The position numbers were made by a program, and so were the translations under genes. From Streptomyces sp. JJ66 (GTDB lineage Bacteria > Actinomycetota > Actinomycetes > Streptomycetales > Streptomycetaceae), in the NCBI RefSeq assembly GCF_019303495.1, contig NZ_JAEVFI010000004.1:61388-125387 (forward strand): DNA of 64,000 nucleotides. The letters run 5' to 3'. A model generated the notes under the pieces. The model saw only the letters and a list, made by a program, of their open reading frames with translations. It was not told the origin of the DNA and did no database searches. Positions 56,655-64,000 of the stretch are shown one piece after another. Within the stretch, counting starts at the first letter, position 1; every line of letters begins with the position of its first letter.

Positions 56655-58331
56655 ATGGCCGGTAAGCGACGCGCACAGCCGAGCGGCCGCCACGGCGGCG
56701 GACAGCAGGCGAACGAACGCCACCCGAACGAGGTACGGCAGGCACGCCAGCGGTACGCCCTCGTCGGCGTCGTCGTCGTCACCCTCCTCGCTGGGACGGT
56801 GTTCTCCCTGACCCAGGCCGGTGACGAGGAGGAGACGGGGCCGGGCCGCGACCTGCCCACCGGTCCCGCCGCCACCGACACCCTCTCCCCACGCCCGGAC
56901 CGCCCCGCGCCCGAGCCGCGCTCCATACCCCCCATACGTGAGTGGGAACCGGCCCGCGGCCCCGGCTGGGAGCCCGTGGACGGGACCCGGATCATCGCCG
57001 CCCCCGACGGCCCGCTCGCCGACGAAGCCCGCCTGCTGGCCCGCGAACTCGACGTCGAGGCCGCAGACGGCCCGGCCCGCTCCGGCGACGTCGAGCTGAC
57101 GATCGACGAAGACGCCGAAGGCGGCCGCGAGGCGTACACGCTCACCACCGGCGACGGCCGGGTCGAGATCACCGGCAGCGACGACGCGGGCGTCTTCTAC
57201 GGCACCCGCACCCTGCTCCACACGCTCCGCGACCGCGGCTACCTCTCCGAGGGCCAGATACGCGACCGGCCCGACCGCCCCCAGCGCGGCCTGCTCATCG
57301 ACACCGCGCGCAAGCCCTTCAGCGCCGAATGGCTCCAGGCCCGCGTCCGGCAGATGGCCGACCTCAAGCTCAACCAGCTCCACCTGCACTTCGCCGACGA
57401 CCAGGGCTTCCGCATCGCCAGCGAGAGCCACCCGGACATCGTCTCCGCGCAGCACCTCACCAAGGGCCAGGTCCGCGACCTGATCGACCTGGCGAACTCG
57501 CTGCACATCACCGTCATCCCGGAGATCGACTCCCCCGGCCACCTCGGCGCCGTCCTGAAGGCGTACCCCGACCTCCAGCTCCGGGACGCCGGCGGCGAGC
57601 CCGTGCGCGGTGCCATCGACATCTCCGATCCGCGCGCCGCCGAGATCCTGGACGACCTGCTGAACGAGTTCGCCCCGCTCTTCCCCGGCCGCTGGTTCCA
57701 CCTCGGCGGCGACGAGTACGCGCCGCTGTTCCGCGAGAATCCGGCCGCGTCCTTCCCCGGCCTCCAGCAGGCCGCCGAGGACGCCTTCGGCCCGGACGCC
57801 GACATCGAGGACCTGGCCACCGACTGGCTCAACGACCGCGCGGCCACCGTCGTGAAGCACGACAAGCTGCCGCAAGTGTGGAACGACGGCATGCACGAGG
57901 GCGGCGAGGTCCGCCCGAGCGAGCCCCGCCAGGTGACCTACTGGACGGGCCGCGAGCTCGGCGCCCGCGAACCGGTGTCCTACCTGGAAGAGGGCTGGGA
58001 CCTGATCAACCTCAACAGCCAGTACCTCTACTACGTGCTCGGCGAGCCCAACGAGTTCACCTACCCCACCGGCAAGGCCATCTACGAGGAGTGGACGCCC
58101 GACGTGCTGCGCGGCAGCGACCCCGTGCCCGAACAGTACGCGGGCGCCGACCGCGTCCTGGGCGGCCGGTTCGCCGTCTGGTGCGACCTGGCCGACGCCC
58201 AGACCCCGGCCGAGGTGGCCGCCGGCATCCGCCTCCCGCTCGCCGCCACCGCCGCCAAGCTGTGGAACCCCGCCGACCCGGCCCTCACCTGGCCCGAGTT
58301 CACCACCCTCGCGGGCCGCGTGGACGACTAG
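56655..58331 (+). CDS. Beta-N-acetylhexosaminidase (GH20)
   Basis: A 558-aa glycoside hydrolase family 20 enzyme. The basic N-terminus and one helix (about residues 34-52) form an uncleaved anchor or signal, followed by a Pro/Glu-rich linker. The N-terminal GH20b-type domain (110-200) precedes the barrel, with LHLHFADDQGFRI, IPEIDSPGHLGAVL and the catalytic pair in FHLGGDEYAPL (Asp353-Glu354). It releases terminal GlcNAc, for example from chitin or cell-wall sugars, using substrate-assisted catalysis. ATG 56655 starts cleanly. A short hairpin (58369-58386) follows. Confidence 0.92.
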   Translation: MAGKRRAQPSGRHGGGQQANERHPNEVRQARQRYALVGVVVVTLLAGTVFSLTQAGDEEETGPGRDLPTGPAATDTLSPRPDRPAPEPRSIPPIREWEPARGPGWEPVDGTRIIAAPDGPLADEARLLARELDVEAADGPARSGDVELTIDEDAEGGREAYTLTTGDGRVEITGSDDAGVFYGTRTLLHTLRDRGYLSEGQIRDRPDRPQRGLLIDTARKPFSAEWLQARVRQMADLKLNQLHLHFADDQGFRIASESHPDIVSAQHLTKGQVRDLIDLANSLHITVIPEIDSPGHLGAVLKAYPDLQLRDAGGEPVRGAIDISDPRAAEILDDLLNEFAPLFPGRWFHLGGDEYAPLFRENPAASFPGLQQAAEDAFGPDADIEDLATDWLNDRAATVVKHDKLPQVWNDGMHEGGEVRPSEPRQVTYWTGRELGAREPVSYLEEGWDLINLNSQYLYYVLGEPNEFTYPTGKAIYEEWTPDVLRGSDPVPEQYAGADRVLGGRFAVWCDLADAQTPAEVAAGIRLPLAATAAKLWNPADPALTWPEFTTLAGRVDD

Positions 58332-58368
58332 CCACGCGCTCGCCGCGCCGGGGGCGGACACCCGTACA

Positions 58369-58386
58369 GGGCCAGACAGCTGGCCC
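58369..58386 (+). terminator. Hairpin after the hexosaminidase
   Basis: Inverted repeat GGGCCAG / CTGGCCC (7 bp) with a 4-base ACAG loop, 37 bases after the stop. Confidence 0.5.
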
Positions 58387-58692
58387 CGTCGGCCCCGGGG
58401 GACGACGCCCCGGGTCCGGCGCCGCCCTCCAGCGCACTCCCACACCACCACTGGCGGCACCCCGCAGGATGTTTTCAGCCAAGATGCTGGCGTGATGTGC
58501 CTCAGTTGTCGCGGCTCATCAGTTCTCACATGTCAAGTGTGCGTCGCGTAGGGCATGTTGAGATGGCTGTTTTTGATCGGTGTGGCGCATGAGATTAGGG
58601 GAACATGCGTGCGTTTTGTGTGGCGTGTGTGACACGTTGCGTCCGCTGTGGCGGCCGCAGGGGTCGCCCAGGCATCTTCCTGGGGGGAAGAT
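58387..58692. other. Upstream region of the RHS gene
   Basis: About 300 bases with no supported gene. Base composition falls toward the RHS gene. A possible promoter, TTGATC (58573-58578) with a 17-base spacer and TAGGGG (58596-58601), is weak. Short frames here (for example 58605-58811) overlap the RHS start and are rejected. Confidence 0.4.
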
Positions 58693-61600
58693 TTGTCTCA
58701 GCGTGCTTCGGGCGCGTCATCTCGGCGTACCCGGATATCCGTCAGATCCAGCCTGATCGCGGTGGCGGCCGCGCTGGCCACCACCGCCAGTGTGGTCCCG
58801 GCCGTGGCTGAACCCGGCCCGGCGCCCGAGTCGGTGTGGGGCAAGGCCGAGAAGGTCGAGCAGCCCACGTTCCAGGTCGGCACCAACACCCCGCCGGAGT
58901 CGGAGCCGTCGGCGAGGTTGACGCCGGAGGAAAAGTCGTGGACCAAGCATGAGCTGCGCCTGGCCGAATCGGGCGCACAGTCTGCGGCTGCCCCGTCGGC
59001 CGCAGTGCCGGAGGGCCAGGGCGAGGTGCCCTGGCATCAGATCAGCGACACCCGGCTGACCGACTCCCTGGTAGCGCGGGTGAACTTCTCCAACGGCAAC
59101 CTGATGCTGGCGCGTACCGACTTCGATATCGCCGGAGTGGGGCAGCAGCTCCAGCTCACTCAGACCTACAACTCACTGCCCTCTCCGCACGGGAAACCGG
59201 CGCTGACGTGGTGGTTCAACTACGAGCGCCGCCTGGACAGCACCGACGGCGCGATGGTGCTCTTCGACCACACCGGCGCCAGCGTGCGCTTCGAGGAGAA
59301 CAGTAACGGCAGCTTCGCCACCCCGGCGGGCTACTCCAAGGACCTGGTCAAAGACGACGACGGCACCTACCAGGTGACGGACCGTAAGTCGGGCATGACG
59401 GACCACTTCAACGCCGACGGTGTGCTCACCGAGGTGACCGACCGCAACGACGGGAAGGTCACCGTTACCCGGAGTGCGGACGGCGGGTTCACCGTCACCG
59501 ACGAGCGCACCGGCCGCTGGGTCGAGTACGCCGAGGTCGTTTCGCACATCAAGTGGCAGGCCAAGGACAACACTGGCCGCACGGTGACCTACAACTTCGA
59601 CACCAATGACAACCTCGTCGGCTTCACGGACGCGGCGGGGAAGAAGACCGTCTTCGCCTATGACGCCGGGACCGACGGCCGGATCTGGAAGGTCACCAGC
59701 CCCGAGGGGCGGGAGACGGTCTTCACCTACGACGCGCACGACCGCGTCACCTCGATGCAGCGCCGCCCGAACGGCGGGAAGAACGGCCCGACATGGACCT
59801 ACGCCTACTCCTCCGACACCCCCGGAGGTGAAGGCACCACGACGGTGGCCGACCCGGACGAGGACGAGACGGTCTACCACTACAACGACGAGGGCGGGGT
59901 GACGAAGGTGGTAGACCCGCTCGGCCACGAGCGGTCGCAGTCCTTCGACGCCCAGCACAATGTCGTCACCGCCACCGACGCGATGGGCATCGGCTCCAGC
60001 CCCGGCAATGTCACCACCTACGGCTGGGACTCGCGCAACAACCCCACCTCCGCGCAGCTGCCCACCGGAGCAACCGCCTCGCTGACCGGTTACCAGACCA
60101 TCGCTGGCGCCGACCTGCCCGGCACGTTGACCAGCGCCGACGGGGAGAAGACCAGCTACGAGTACGACGCCAAGGGCAATACCCTCTCCGTCGCCGTGAG
60201 CGGTGACGAGGGCGGCACGCGCGACTTCGAGTACAACGACTCCACCCCTGAGTGCGGCGGCTTCGAGGGCCAGCGCTGCTCGGCGGAGGACGCCAACAAC
60301 AACAAGACGTCCTTCACCTACGACGCCAAGGGCAACCTGACCAAGGCCGCCCCGCCCGCCCCGATGGGCGCCACCACCTACACCTACGACGCGCTGGGCC
60401 GCCCGGCCACCGTCACCGACGGCCGGGGCACCACGCTGGCCTACACCTACGACGCGCGCGACCGCGTCACCAAGGTCGCCCCCGCTTCGGGCAGCGCCGT
60501 TACCTACACCTACGACGGCGACGGCAACCGCACCTCGCGCACCGATGCCACCGGGACCACCCAGTACACCTACGACGGGATGAGCCGCGAGACGGTGCGC
60601 ACCCTGCGGGACGGTTCCCAGACGGTCACCGCCTACACCGCCAGCGAAGGCAACGTCGACTACTACCAGGACCCGGCGGGCACAGTTGACTACACCTACG
60701 ACGCCGCCAACCGGCTGACCAAGCTGCACAAGGGCACCACCACCACCTACGAGTACAACGCCAACAACCAGCGCACCAAAACCATCTACCCCGGCAACGT
60801 AGAGCAGAAGATCACCCTCGACGAGTCCGGACGCCCCACCAGGATCACCGCCACCTCCGGTAACTCCACCTACGTGGACCTGTCCTACGACTACGCCTAC
60901 ACCAGCGGTGGGGACACCAAGGACGGCACCAAGATCCGCATCCGCACCAACCACCGGGACGACACGAAGCTCTCCTACGACTACGGCTCCCAGGGCCGCC
61001 TGGCCTATGCCGAGGAAACCCACAGCGGCGAGCAGACCGCATCCTGGCGATACTGCTTCGACCCGGCCGGAAACCTCACCAGCACCTCCACCTCCGACAA
61101 CAGCTGCCCTGGCAGTACCAGCTACACCTACAACGACGCCTCTCAGCTGACTGCCAAGAACGGCAACAGCGACGGATGGTCCTACGACAAGGCCGGTAAC
61201 GAAACCGCCGCTGCCTCCTCGGCAGACCAGGCGCGCACTGACGCCGAGTACAGCGCCTACAACCAGCTCACCGAGTTCACCGCAGGCGGCACCCGGCACA
61301 CCGCCCAGTACGCGGGCACCACCAACACCGAACGCGTCACGTTCGACCAGACCGTCTTCTACCATGGCCAACTGGGCCTGGCAGCCACCGCCGGCGGCCA
61401 GTACACCGAGTTCACCCGTGAGCCCTCGGGCACCCTCAACTCGGCGAACGTGGACGGCAAGCGGTACTGGTACCTCACCGACGCCCTCGGTTCGGTCGTC
61501 GGCATGGTGGACGGAGGCGGAAACCTGACCCACGAGTACGCCTACACCCCCACCGGCGTGGACCGGGGCACACCCCAGGAGCAAAAGCCCCAGCCCTACC

Positions 61601-61782
61601 GCTTCGCCGGCACCTACAAAGACCCCACCGGCCTCTACAAGATGGGAGCCCGCTACTACGACCCCCACCTTCACCCAACCCGACCCCAGCGGCCAGGAAA
61701 CCAACCCCTACCTCTACGCCATCGGCGACCCCATCAACCGCATCGATCCGAGCGGGCTCTTCAGCTTCAAGGAATTCCTTGA
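58693..61782 (+). CDS. Secreted RHS-repeat protein, frameshifted before its C-terminal tip
   Basis: The N-terminus has a signal peptide (SLIAVAAALATTASVVPAVAEPG, cleavage near residue 37). About 25 YD-type repeats follow, such as TYTYDALGRP, TYTYDGDGNRT, TYEYNANNQRT. Near the end is the conserved RHS core, YRFAGTYKDPTGLYKMGARYYDPHL. The normal continuation G-R-F-T-Q-P-D-P-S-G is broken: this frame runs into nonsense and stops at 61782, while the correct sequence continues in the next frame. I infer an 8-base deletion at 61669-61671. TTG 58693 behind GGGGGGAAG gives the signal peptide start; GTG 58648 is also in frame. RHS proteins usually carry a toxic C-terminal domain. Confidence 0.82.
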   Translation: MSQRASGASSRRTRISVRSSLIAVAAALATTASVVPAVAEPGPAPESVWGKAEKVEQPTFQVGTNTPPESEPSARLTPEEKSWTKHELRLAESGAQSAAAPSAAVPEGQGEVPWHQISDTRLTDSLVARVNFSNGNLMLARTDFDIAGVGQQLQLTQTYNSLPSPHGKPALTWWFNYERRLDSTDGAMVLFDHTGASVRFEENSNGSFATPAGYSKDLVKDDDGTYQVTDRKSGMTDHFNADGVLTEVTDRNDGKVTVTRSADGGFTVTDERTGRWVEYAEVVSHIKWQAKDNTGRTVTYNFDTNDNLVGFTDAAGKKTVFAYDAGTDGRIWKVTSPEGRETVFTYDAHDRVTSMQRRPNGGKNGPTWTYAYSSDTPGGEGTTTVADPDEDETVYHYNDEGGVTKVVDPLGHERSQSFDAQHNVVTATDAMGIGSSPGNVTTYGWDSRNNPTSAQLPTGATASLTGYQTIAGADLPGTLTSADGEKTSYEYDAKGNTLSVAVSGDEGGTRDFEYNDSTPECGGFEGQRCSAEDANNNKTSFTYDAKGNLTKAAPPAPMGATTYTYDALGRPATVTDGRGTTLAYTYDARDRVTKVAPASGSAVTYTYDGDGNRTSRTDATGTTQYTYDGMSRETVRTLRDGSQTVTAYTASEGNVDYYQDPAGTVDYTYDAANRLTKLHKGTTTTYEYNANNQRTKTIYPGNVEQKITLDESGRPTRITATSGNSTYVDLSYDYAYTSGGDTKDGTKIRIRTNHRDDTKLSYDYGSQGRLAYAEETHSGEQTASWRYCFDPAGNLTSTSTSDNSCPGSTSYTYNDASQLTAKNGNSDGWSYDKAGNETAAASSADQARTDAEYSAYNQLTEFTAGGTRHTAQYAGTTNTERVTFDQTVFYHGQLGLAATAGGQYTEFTREPSGTLNSANVDGKRYWYLTDALGSVVGMVDGGGNLTHEYAYTPTGVDRGTPQEQKPQPYRFAGTYKDPTGLYKMGARYYDPHLHPTRPQRPGNQPLPLRHRRPHQPHRSERALQLQGIP

Positions 61783-61966
61783 CGTAGGTAGCCAAGCTTT
61801 CGGGGCTTTGAGTGGTTGCTACGCGGGAATCCAGGCGGCGGCGCAGAGCGGCATGATAATGGCTGGCGCTGTCCTCGGGGGCGGCGTGGGAGGGTTCGCT
61901 GTAGGTGCGGCTGGTTGTGTTGTCGGGGGCGCTATCGGATACTACGGTGGAGAGCTAGTAGTGTAA
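61670..61966 (+). pseudogene. Out-of-frame RHS core end and C-terminal tip
   Basis: In the frame shifted from the main RHS gene this reads TQPDPSGQETNPYLYAIGDP, INRIDPSG, then a tip LFSFKEFLDVGSQAFGALSG continuing into a Gly/Ala-rich, hydrophobic stretch (GMIMAGAVLGGGVGGFAVGA) and ending GGELVV. The PxxxxxR-I-D-P-S-G boundary is where RHS toxins begin. A glycine-zipper hydrophobic tip suggests membrane insertion, but that is inference. Confidence 0.75.
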
Positions 61967-61998
61967 CAGTAGAATAGAACCTTAGCGCCCGCTGAAGG

Positions 61999-62043
61999 CT
62001 ATCGCATTGCAGTGCTGACGTTCTTGGTGCTGCAATGCGATAG
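61999..62043 (+). terminator. Hairpin between the RHS tip and the first small membrane gene
   Basis: Perfect 14-bp inverted repeat (61999-62012 with 62030-62043), 17-base loop, 32 bases after the tip's stop. It could attenuate or terminate transcription into the possible immunity gene. Confidence 0.65.
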
Positions 62044-62095
62044 GCGTGTTCGGTATGGCGCTTGTACTTTTCTGGCCTAAAGGCGGGAGATCACT

Positions 62096-62290
62096 GTGAG
62101 TATGAAGACGAAATTTCAGATACTCATCCTCGCAACTTATGTGGCCAGCATCGTGATGCTGGTGACTGGTGTCAGGGCAGAGGGAGTCAATAAGGTGGTT
62201 GCACTCACTCTCGGGGTTGTTGGAGTATTTGCGTCGGTTACATTGACTTTCATTACTTGGCGCGGCTTTAAAAATGGGAAGAAGATATAG
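62096..62290 (+). CDS. Small two-helix membrane protein (possible immunity protein), 64 aa
   Basis: A 64-aa protein with two membrane helices (FQILILATYVASIVMLVTGV and VVALTLGVVGVFASVTLTFI) and a basic WRGFKNGKKI tail. GTG 62096 follows GGCGGGAG; ATG 62102 is in frame. It lies just after the RHS tip, where immunity genes normally sit, and its two-helix form would suit blocking a membrane-active toxin. Base composition is AT-richer than the core genes. No family recognised. Confidence 0.6.
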   Translation: MSMKTKFQILILATYVASIVMLVTGVRAEGVNKVVALTLGVVGVFASVTLTFITWRGFKNGKKI

Positions 62291-62612
62291 ATATCGCAAC
62301 ATAATTGCGGTCGACTCGGAGGAAGGGGCTGGGCATTCCCACTGACAGGCGGTGTTCGTGCCGTCTAGCTAACCTGCGAGTACGCCTGCGCCCCTACCGG
62401 CGAGGATCATGAAATGAGCATGCGGAAGAACCCGGCATATCTCATGATGCATGGGATAATCTAATTCGTTTGCGGATCTACTCTTGCCTTCCTGTGGGTA
62501 GGGCTACAGGTGGTGAACCGTTTGGTCCCCTGTTCTTCTTAGTTGTTTTCTTGGTAATGTGCGGATTGGCGTGTATCGCTCGAGGCGCCGTAAGGAGGGC
62601 TCAGAAGGCTAG
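62291..62612 (+). pseudogene. RHS core remnant and degraded sequence
   Basis: Bases 62371-62402 (AACCTGCGAGTACGCCTGCG onward) closely match the RHS core at about 61525-61562 and encode EYACAPTGED, followed by a frame that stops at 62464. A further frame up to 62616 encodes a hydrophobic stretch (PLFFLVVFLVMCGLACIA) without a usable start. This looks like a displaced RHS tip module in decay. Confidence 0.55.
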
Positions 62613-62744
62613 GTGAATATGAGGCTATATAAAACACCCGGGCCGTACTCCCCTCCGACCGACCTGAACTCTGCAATCCTGTTCGTATTGGCTCTCCTGG
62701 TGGTCTCGGCTCTTCTGGTGTTTATTTTCAACAAACTCAGGTAG
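62613..62744 (+). CDS. Tiny membrane protein, 43 aa
   Basis: A 43-aa frame (GTG 62613, or ATG 62619) with one helix, SAILFVLALLVVSALLVFIF, and a short basic tail. The upstream TAAGGAGGGC is a strong ribosome site but about 15 bases away. It resembles the other small membrane genes here in shape but not clearly in sequence. Translation is uncertain. Confidence 0.4.
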   Translation: MNMRLYKTPGPYSPPTDLNSAILFVLALLVVSALLVFIFNKLR

Positions 62745-62766
62745 TCATATTTACGGTAGGGGGGTT

Positions 62767-62952
62767 ATGAGCCAGCGCCGGGCGGATACCCTCTACATTC
62801 CCGTGGCAGTTCTCGTACTGGTAGCCGCTGTGATAATCGGCAGCGTACTGGGAGAAAATGGGGCAGTCCGAGTCTCGGCACTAGCCGTGGGAGGGGTCAT
62901 AGCAATCATTCTTTTGGCCTACAAGATCACGCAATGGTCCAAGCGGCGTTGA
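62767..62952 (+). CDS. Small two-helix membrane protein, 61 aa
   Basis: A 61-aa protein: IPVAVLVLVAAVIIGSVLG and VSALAVGGVIAIILLAYKI helices, ending TQWSKRR. ATG 62767 is preceded by AGGGGGG with 4-base spacing, good evidence of translation. The W plus basic tail matches the 64-aa and 58-aa proteins in the same locus. Possible immunity protein of a lost toxin. Confidence 0.6.
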   Translation: MSQRRADTLYIPVAVLVLVAAVIIGSVLGENGAVRVSALAVGGVIAIILLAYKITQWSKRR

Positions 62953-63046
62953 TGCCTGACTGGCCTGATGGCTAGTTACCGTAACTCAGCGGCAGGCCAA
63001 TGCAGTTCTGTTGCATCTATCGAATCGAAAGGCGAAACGTGACGAA

Positions 63047-63166
63047 GTGGAGCTCAGAGTCTACTACCATCACTACAGCGACTCATTTCTTCTGCTGTGG
63101 GTCGTGATCACAGTCGTGGCACTTGTTGCAATATGGTTGTACTTTCACTTCAACGGGCGTGGTTGA
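63047..63166 (+). CDS. Tiny membrane protein, 39 aa
   Basis: A 39-aa frame from GTG 63047: a polar YYHHYSDS start, one helix (FLLLWVVITVVALVAIWLYF) and a short tail. AAAGGCG lies about 11 bases upstream. Too short for confidence, but it continues the series of tiny membrane frames. Confidence 0.35.
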   Translation: MELRVYYHHYSDSFLLLWVVITVVALVAIWLYFHFNGRG

Positions 63167-63216
63167 GTAAGGCTTTCTCAGTCGGACACCGTGAGCCTTG
63201 AGGCTCCCTCGACTCT

Positions 63217-63473
63217 GTGAAGGTGGACGGTAAGCGGCACTGGTACCTCACCGACGCTCACGGTTCGGTTATCGGGATGGTGACGACCGAACCGATCCCT
63301 GCGGACGTTCTTTCAATTGCCTTAAGAGCGGTCTGGCGTTCGTGGGAAGAGAGGCGTTGCTTGGTGTCACTGCGCTTGTAGGTGTCACAAGTGGGAGTGC
63401 CTGTTGGTTTCTCGGTGGAACTGAAGCGTCGGCGGCAGCACCTACATCGAAAGGGTTCGAATCGTGTTTCTGA
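63217..63473 (+). pseudogene. Second RHS core remnant with displaced tip
   Basis: Bases 63223-63282 match the RHS gene at 61450-61509 at about 87% by eye and encode VKVDGKRHWYLTDAHGSVIG. A shift of frame then leads to a Gly/Ala/Val-rich tip (SGLAFVGREALLGVTALVGV) that ends at 63473. The tip's stop overlaps the start of the 58-aa gene by ten bases, the arrangement expected of toxin tip and immunity gene. Confidence 0.65.
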
Positions 63474-63640
63474 CCGCCAAAATATTGCTCCTCCTCGGCC
63501 TGGCTGTGCTGGCGTTCGTTGCCATCACAGAATTCCAGGACGGCAGAGCTTTCGAAGGCGTCACACTGAGCGTCGGAGCACTTTTCCTTGCGGCCGTTGC
63601 GTTGGTGCAGTGGAAACGCTCATCCAAAAGTGGTAGCTAG
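63464..63640 (+). CDS. Small two-helix membrane protein (possible immunity protein), 58 aa
   Basis: A 58-aa protein from GTG 63464: FLTAKILLLLGLAVLAFVAI, a short loop with EFQDGRAFEG, a second helix VTLSVGALFLAAVALVQW, then KRSSKSGS. AAAGGG lies nearby upstream. Same plan as the 64- and 61-aa proteins (two helices, Trp, basic tail). It overlaps the end of a displaced RHS tip. Followed by a strong terminator. Confidence 0.6.
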   Translation: MFLTAKILLLLGLAVLAFVAITEFQDGRAFEGVTLSVGALFLAAVALVQWKRSSKSGS

Positions 63641-63654
63641 TTGAGTTCGACGCA

Positions 63655-63695
63655 CGTGAGGTGTCCTCGCCGGGTATTGGCGAGGACACCTCACG
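63655..63695. terminator. Strong hairpin at the end of the RHS locus
   Basis: Perfect 17-bp inverted repeat (63655-63671 with 63679-63695) with a 7-base loop, 15 bases after the last small membrane gene; it appears to close the locus. Confidence 0.85.
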
Positions 63696-63834
63696 CACTT
63701 GTAGATTAATCACATACGTGGGAGTCGTGGGGGTGGACTGTTGCCGAAACGCCTGGCCGAAGCGTAGTATTATAGATGGGACAGTGAAAATCCGATTCGG
63801 AAAGTTGGTCCCTTCCTGTGGGAATGGATAAGTC

Positions 63835-63969
63835 ATGCGTCGCTTTAGCGTGCTTATATTGGTCTGTTCGGTTTCGGCTGCTGGCCTGGTCGTCACTTCT
63901 CCGAATGCTGCAGACATCCAGGAGCTGTGGTGGTGTGACTACTCAGCGGGTCGTGTGACCTGTCGCTGA
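63835..63969 (+). CDS. Small secreted peptide, 44 aa
   Basis: A 44-aa frame with a basic start (MRRFSV), a hydrophobic core (LILVCSVSAAGLVV) and a likely signal cleavage near PNAA, leaving a mature peptide DIQELWWCDYSAGRVTCR of about 18 residues with two Cys that could form a disulfide. GGAATGGATA precedes ATG 63835. Function is unknown; it may be a signalling, toxic or precursor peptide. The window ends 31 bases after. Confidence 0.45.
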   Translation: MRRFSVLILVCSVSAAGLVVTSPNAADIQELWWCDYSAGRVTCR

Positions 63970-64000
63970 TCGGATCGTTGGTCTGTTTGTGGGCCTGTCG

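Noticed and set aside
56412..58529. Upstream extension of the OHCU-like frame on the minus strand
   Set aside because: Runs antisense through the GH20 gene; the true start is ATG 56411 with a good ribosome site.
59173..61704. 843-codon minus-strand frame opposite the RHS gene
   Set aside because: Shadow of the repetitive RHS coding sequence.
61982..62302. 106-codon minus-strand frame opposite the 64-aa gene
   Set aside because: The plus-strand gene has a ribosome site and two clean helices; the minus frame has neither.

Overview
The window is high-GC, densely coded DNA from an actinobacterium, almost certainly a Streptomyces or close relative. The evidence is the codon use (G/C in third positions, frequent GTG and some TTG starts), the gene content, and a gene order familiar from Streptomyces chromosomes: sucCD, perM-like, purNH, folD, mdh, a glycine betaine cassette, trpS, dacA, sdhCDAB, and a GH20 hexosaminidase. 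Species-level assignment is not possible from sequence alone. All names rest on reading motifs and family resemblance; no database search was run.

Layout. 1-3.1 kb: a truncated lipase-like gene (-), a B12-binding mutase subunit (icmB-like, +), then a two-gene ATPase/DUF4276 module (-) that looks like an accessory nuclease or defence pair. 3.7-5.8 kb: sucC-sucD, closed by a 22-bp perfect hairpin. 5.9-15.1 kb: a sigma-factor-like protein with a long Pro-rich N-terminus, a PerM/DUF6350 membrane protein, a Gly/His-rich membrane protein, purN-purH (overlapping), a Pro-rich membrane protein, folD and a DUF3017-like protein. 15.4-17.3 kb: mdh and a lipoprotein. 17.5-25.0 kb: a complete osmoprotection cassette: betaine aldehyde dehydrogenase, a choline-oxidase-like GMC enzyme, then ABC ATPase, a double permease and a binding lipoprotein for betaine uptake. 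25.0-38.8 kb: rocD-like aminotransferase, trpS, a 2'-5' RNA ligase-like protein, a YihY protein, a cardiolipin-synthase-like phospholipase D, a Ter-type stress protein, a D-Ala-D-Ala carboxypeptidase, a metallophosphoesterase, a crystallin-like secreted protein and a TAP-like peptidase.

38.9-50.7 kb is an accessory island of small, weakly conserved genes: a Phd-like protein, two tandem mini zinc-ribbon proteins (28 and 44 aa), a winged-helix protein, a divergently transcribed HTH locus with a strong 13-bp inverted-repeat operator, a duplicated XRE/DUF397 block with a broken copy, a kinase-like gene, a PCMT-type methyltransferase, and a clearly lower-GC XamI-type restriction-modification pair. 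No integrase, att site or transposase was seen.

50.7-58.3 kb returns to core genes: a DUF4190-like protein, a PH-like membrane protein, sdhCDAB (-), an OHCU-decarboxylase-like protein lacking the usual catalytic His, and a GH20 hexosaminidase. 58.7-63.7 kb is an RHS-repeat locus. The large secreted RHS protein is frameshifted exactly at its conserved core end. Downstream lie at least five tiny membrane-protein genes interleaved with two short remnants of the RHS core, which fits a locus of displaced toxin-tip/immunity modules. This is the strongest candidate for an undescribed system. The last 300 bases carry a short secreted-peptide gene.
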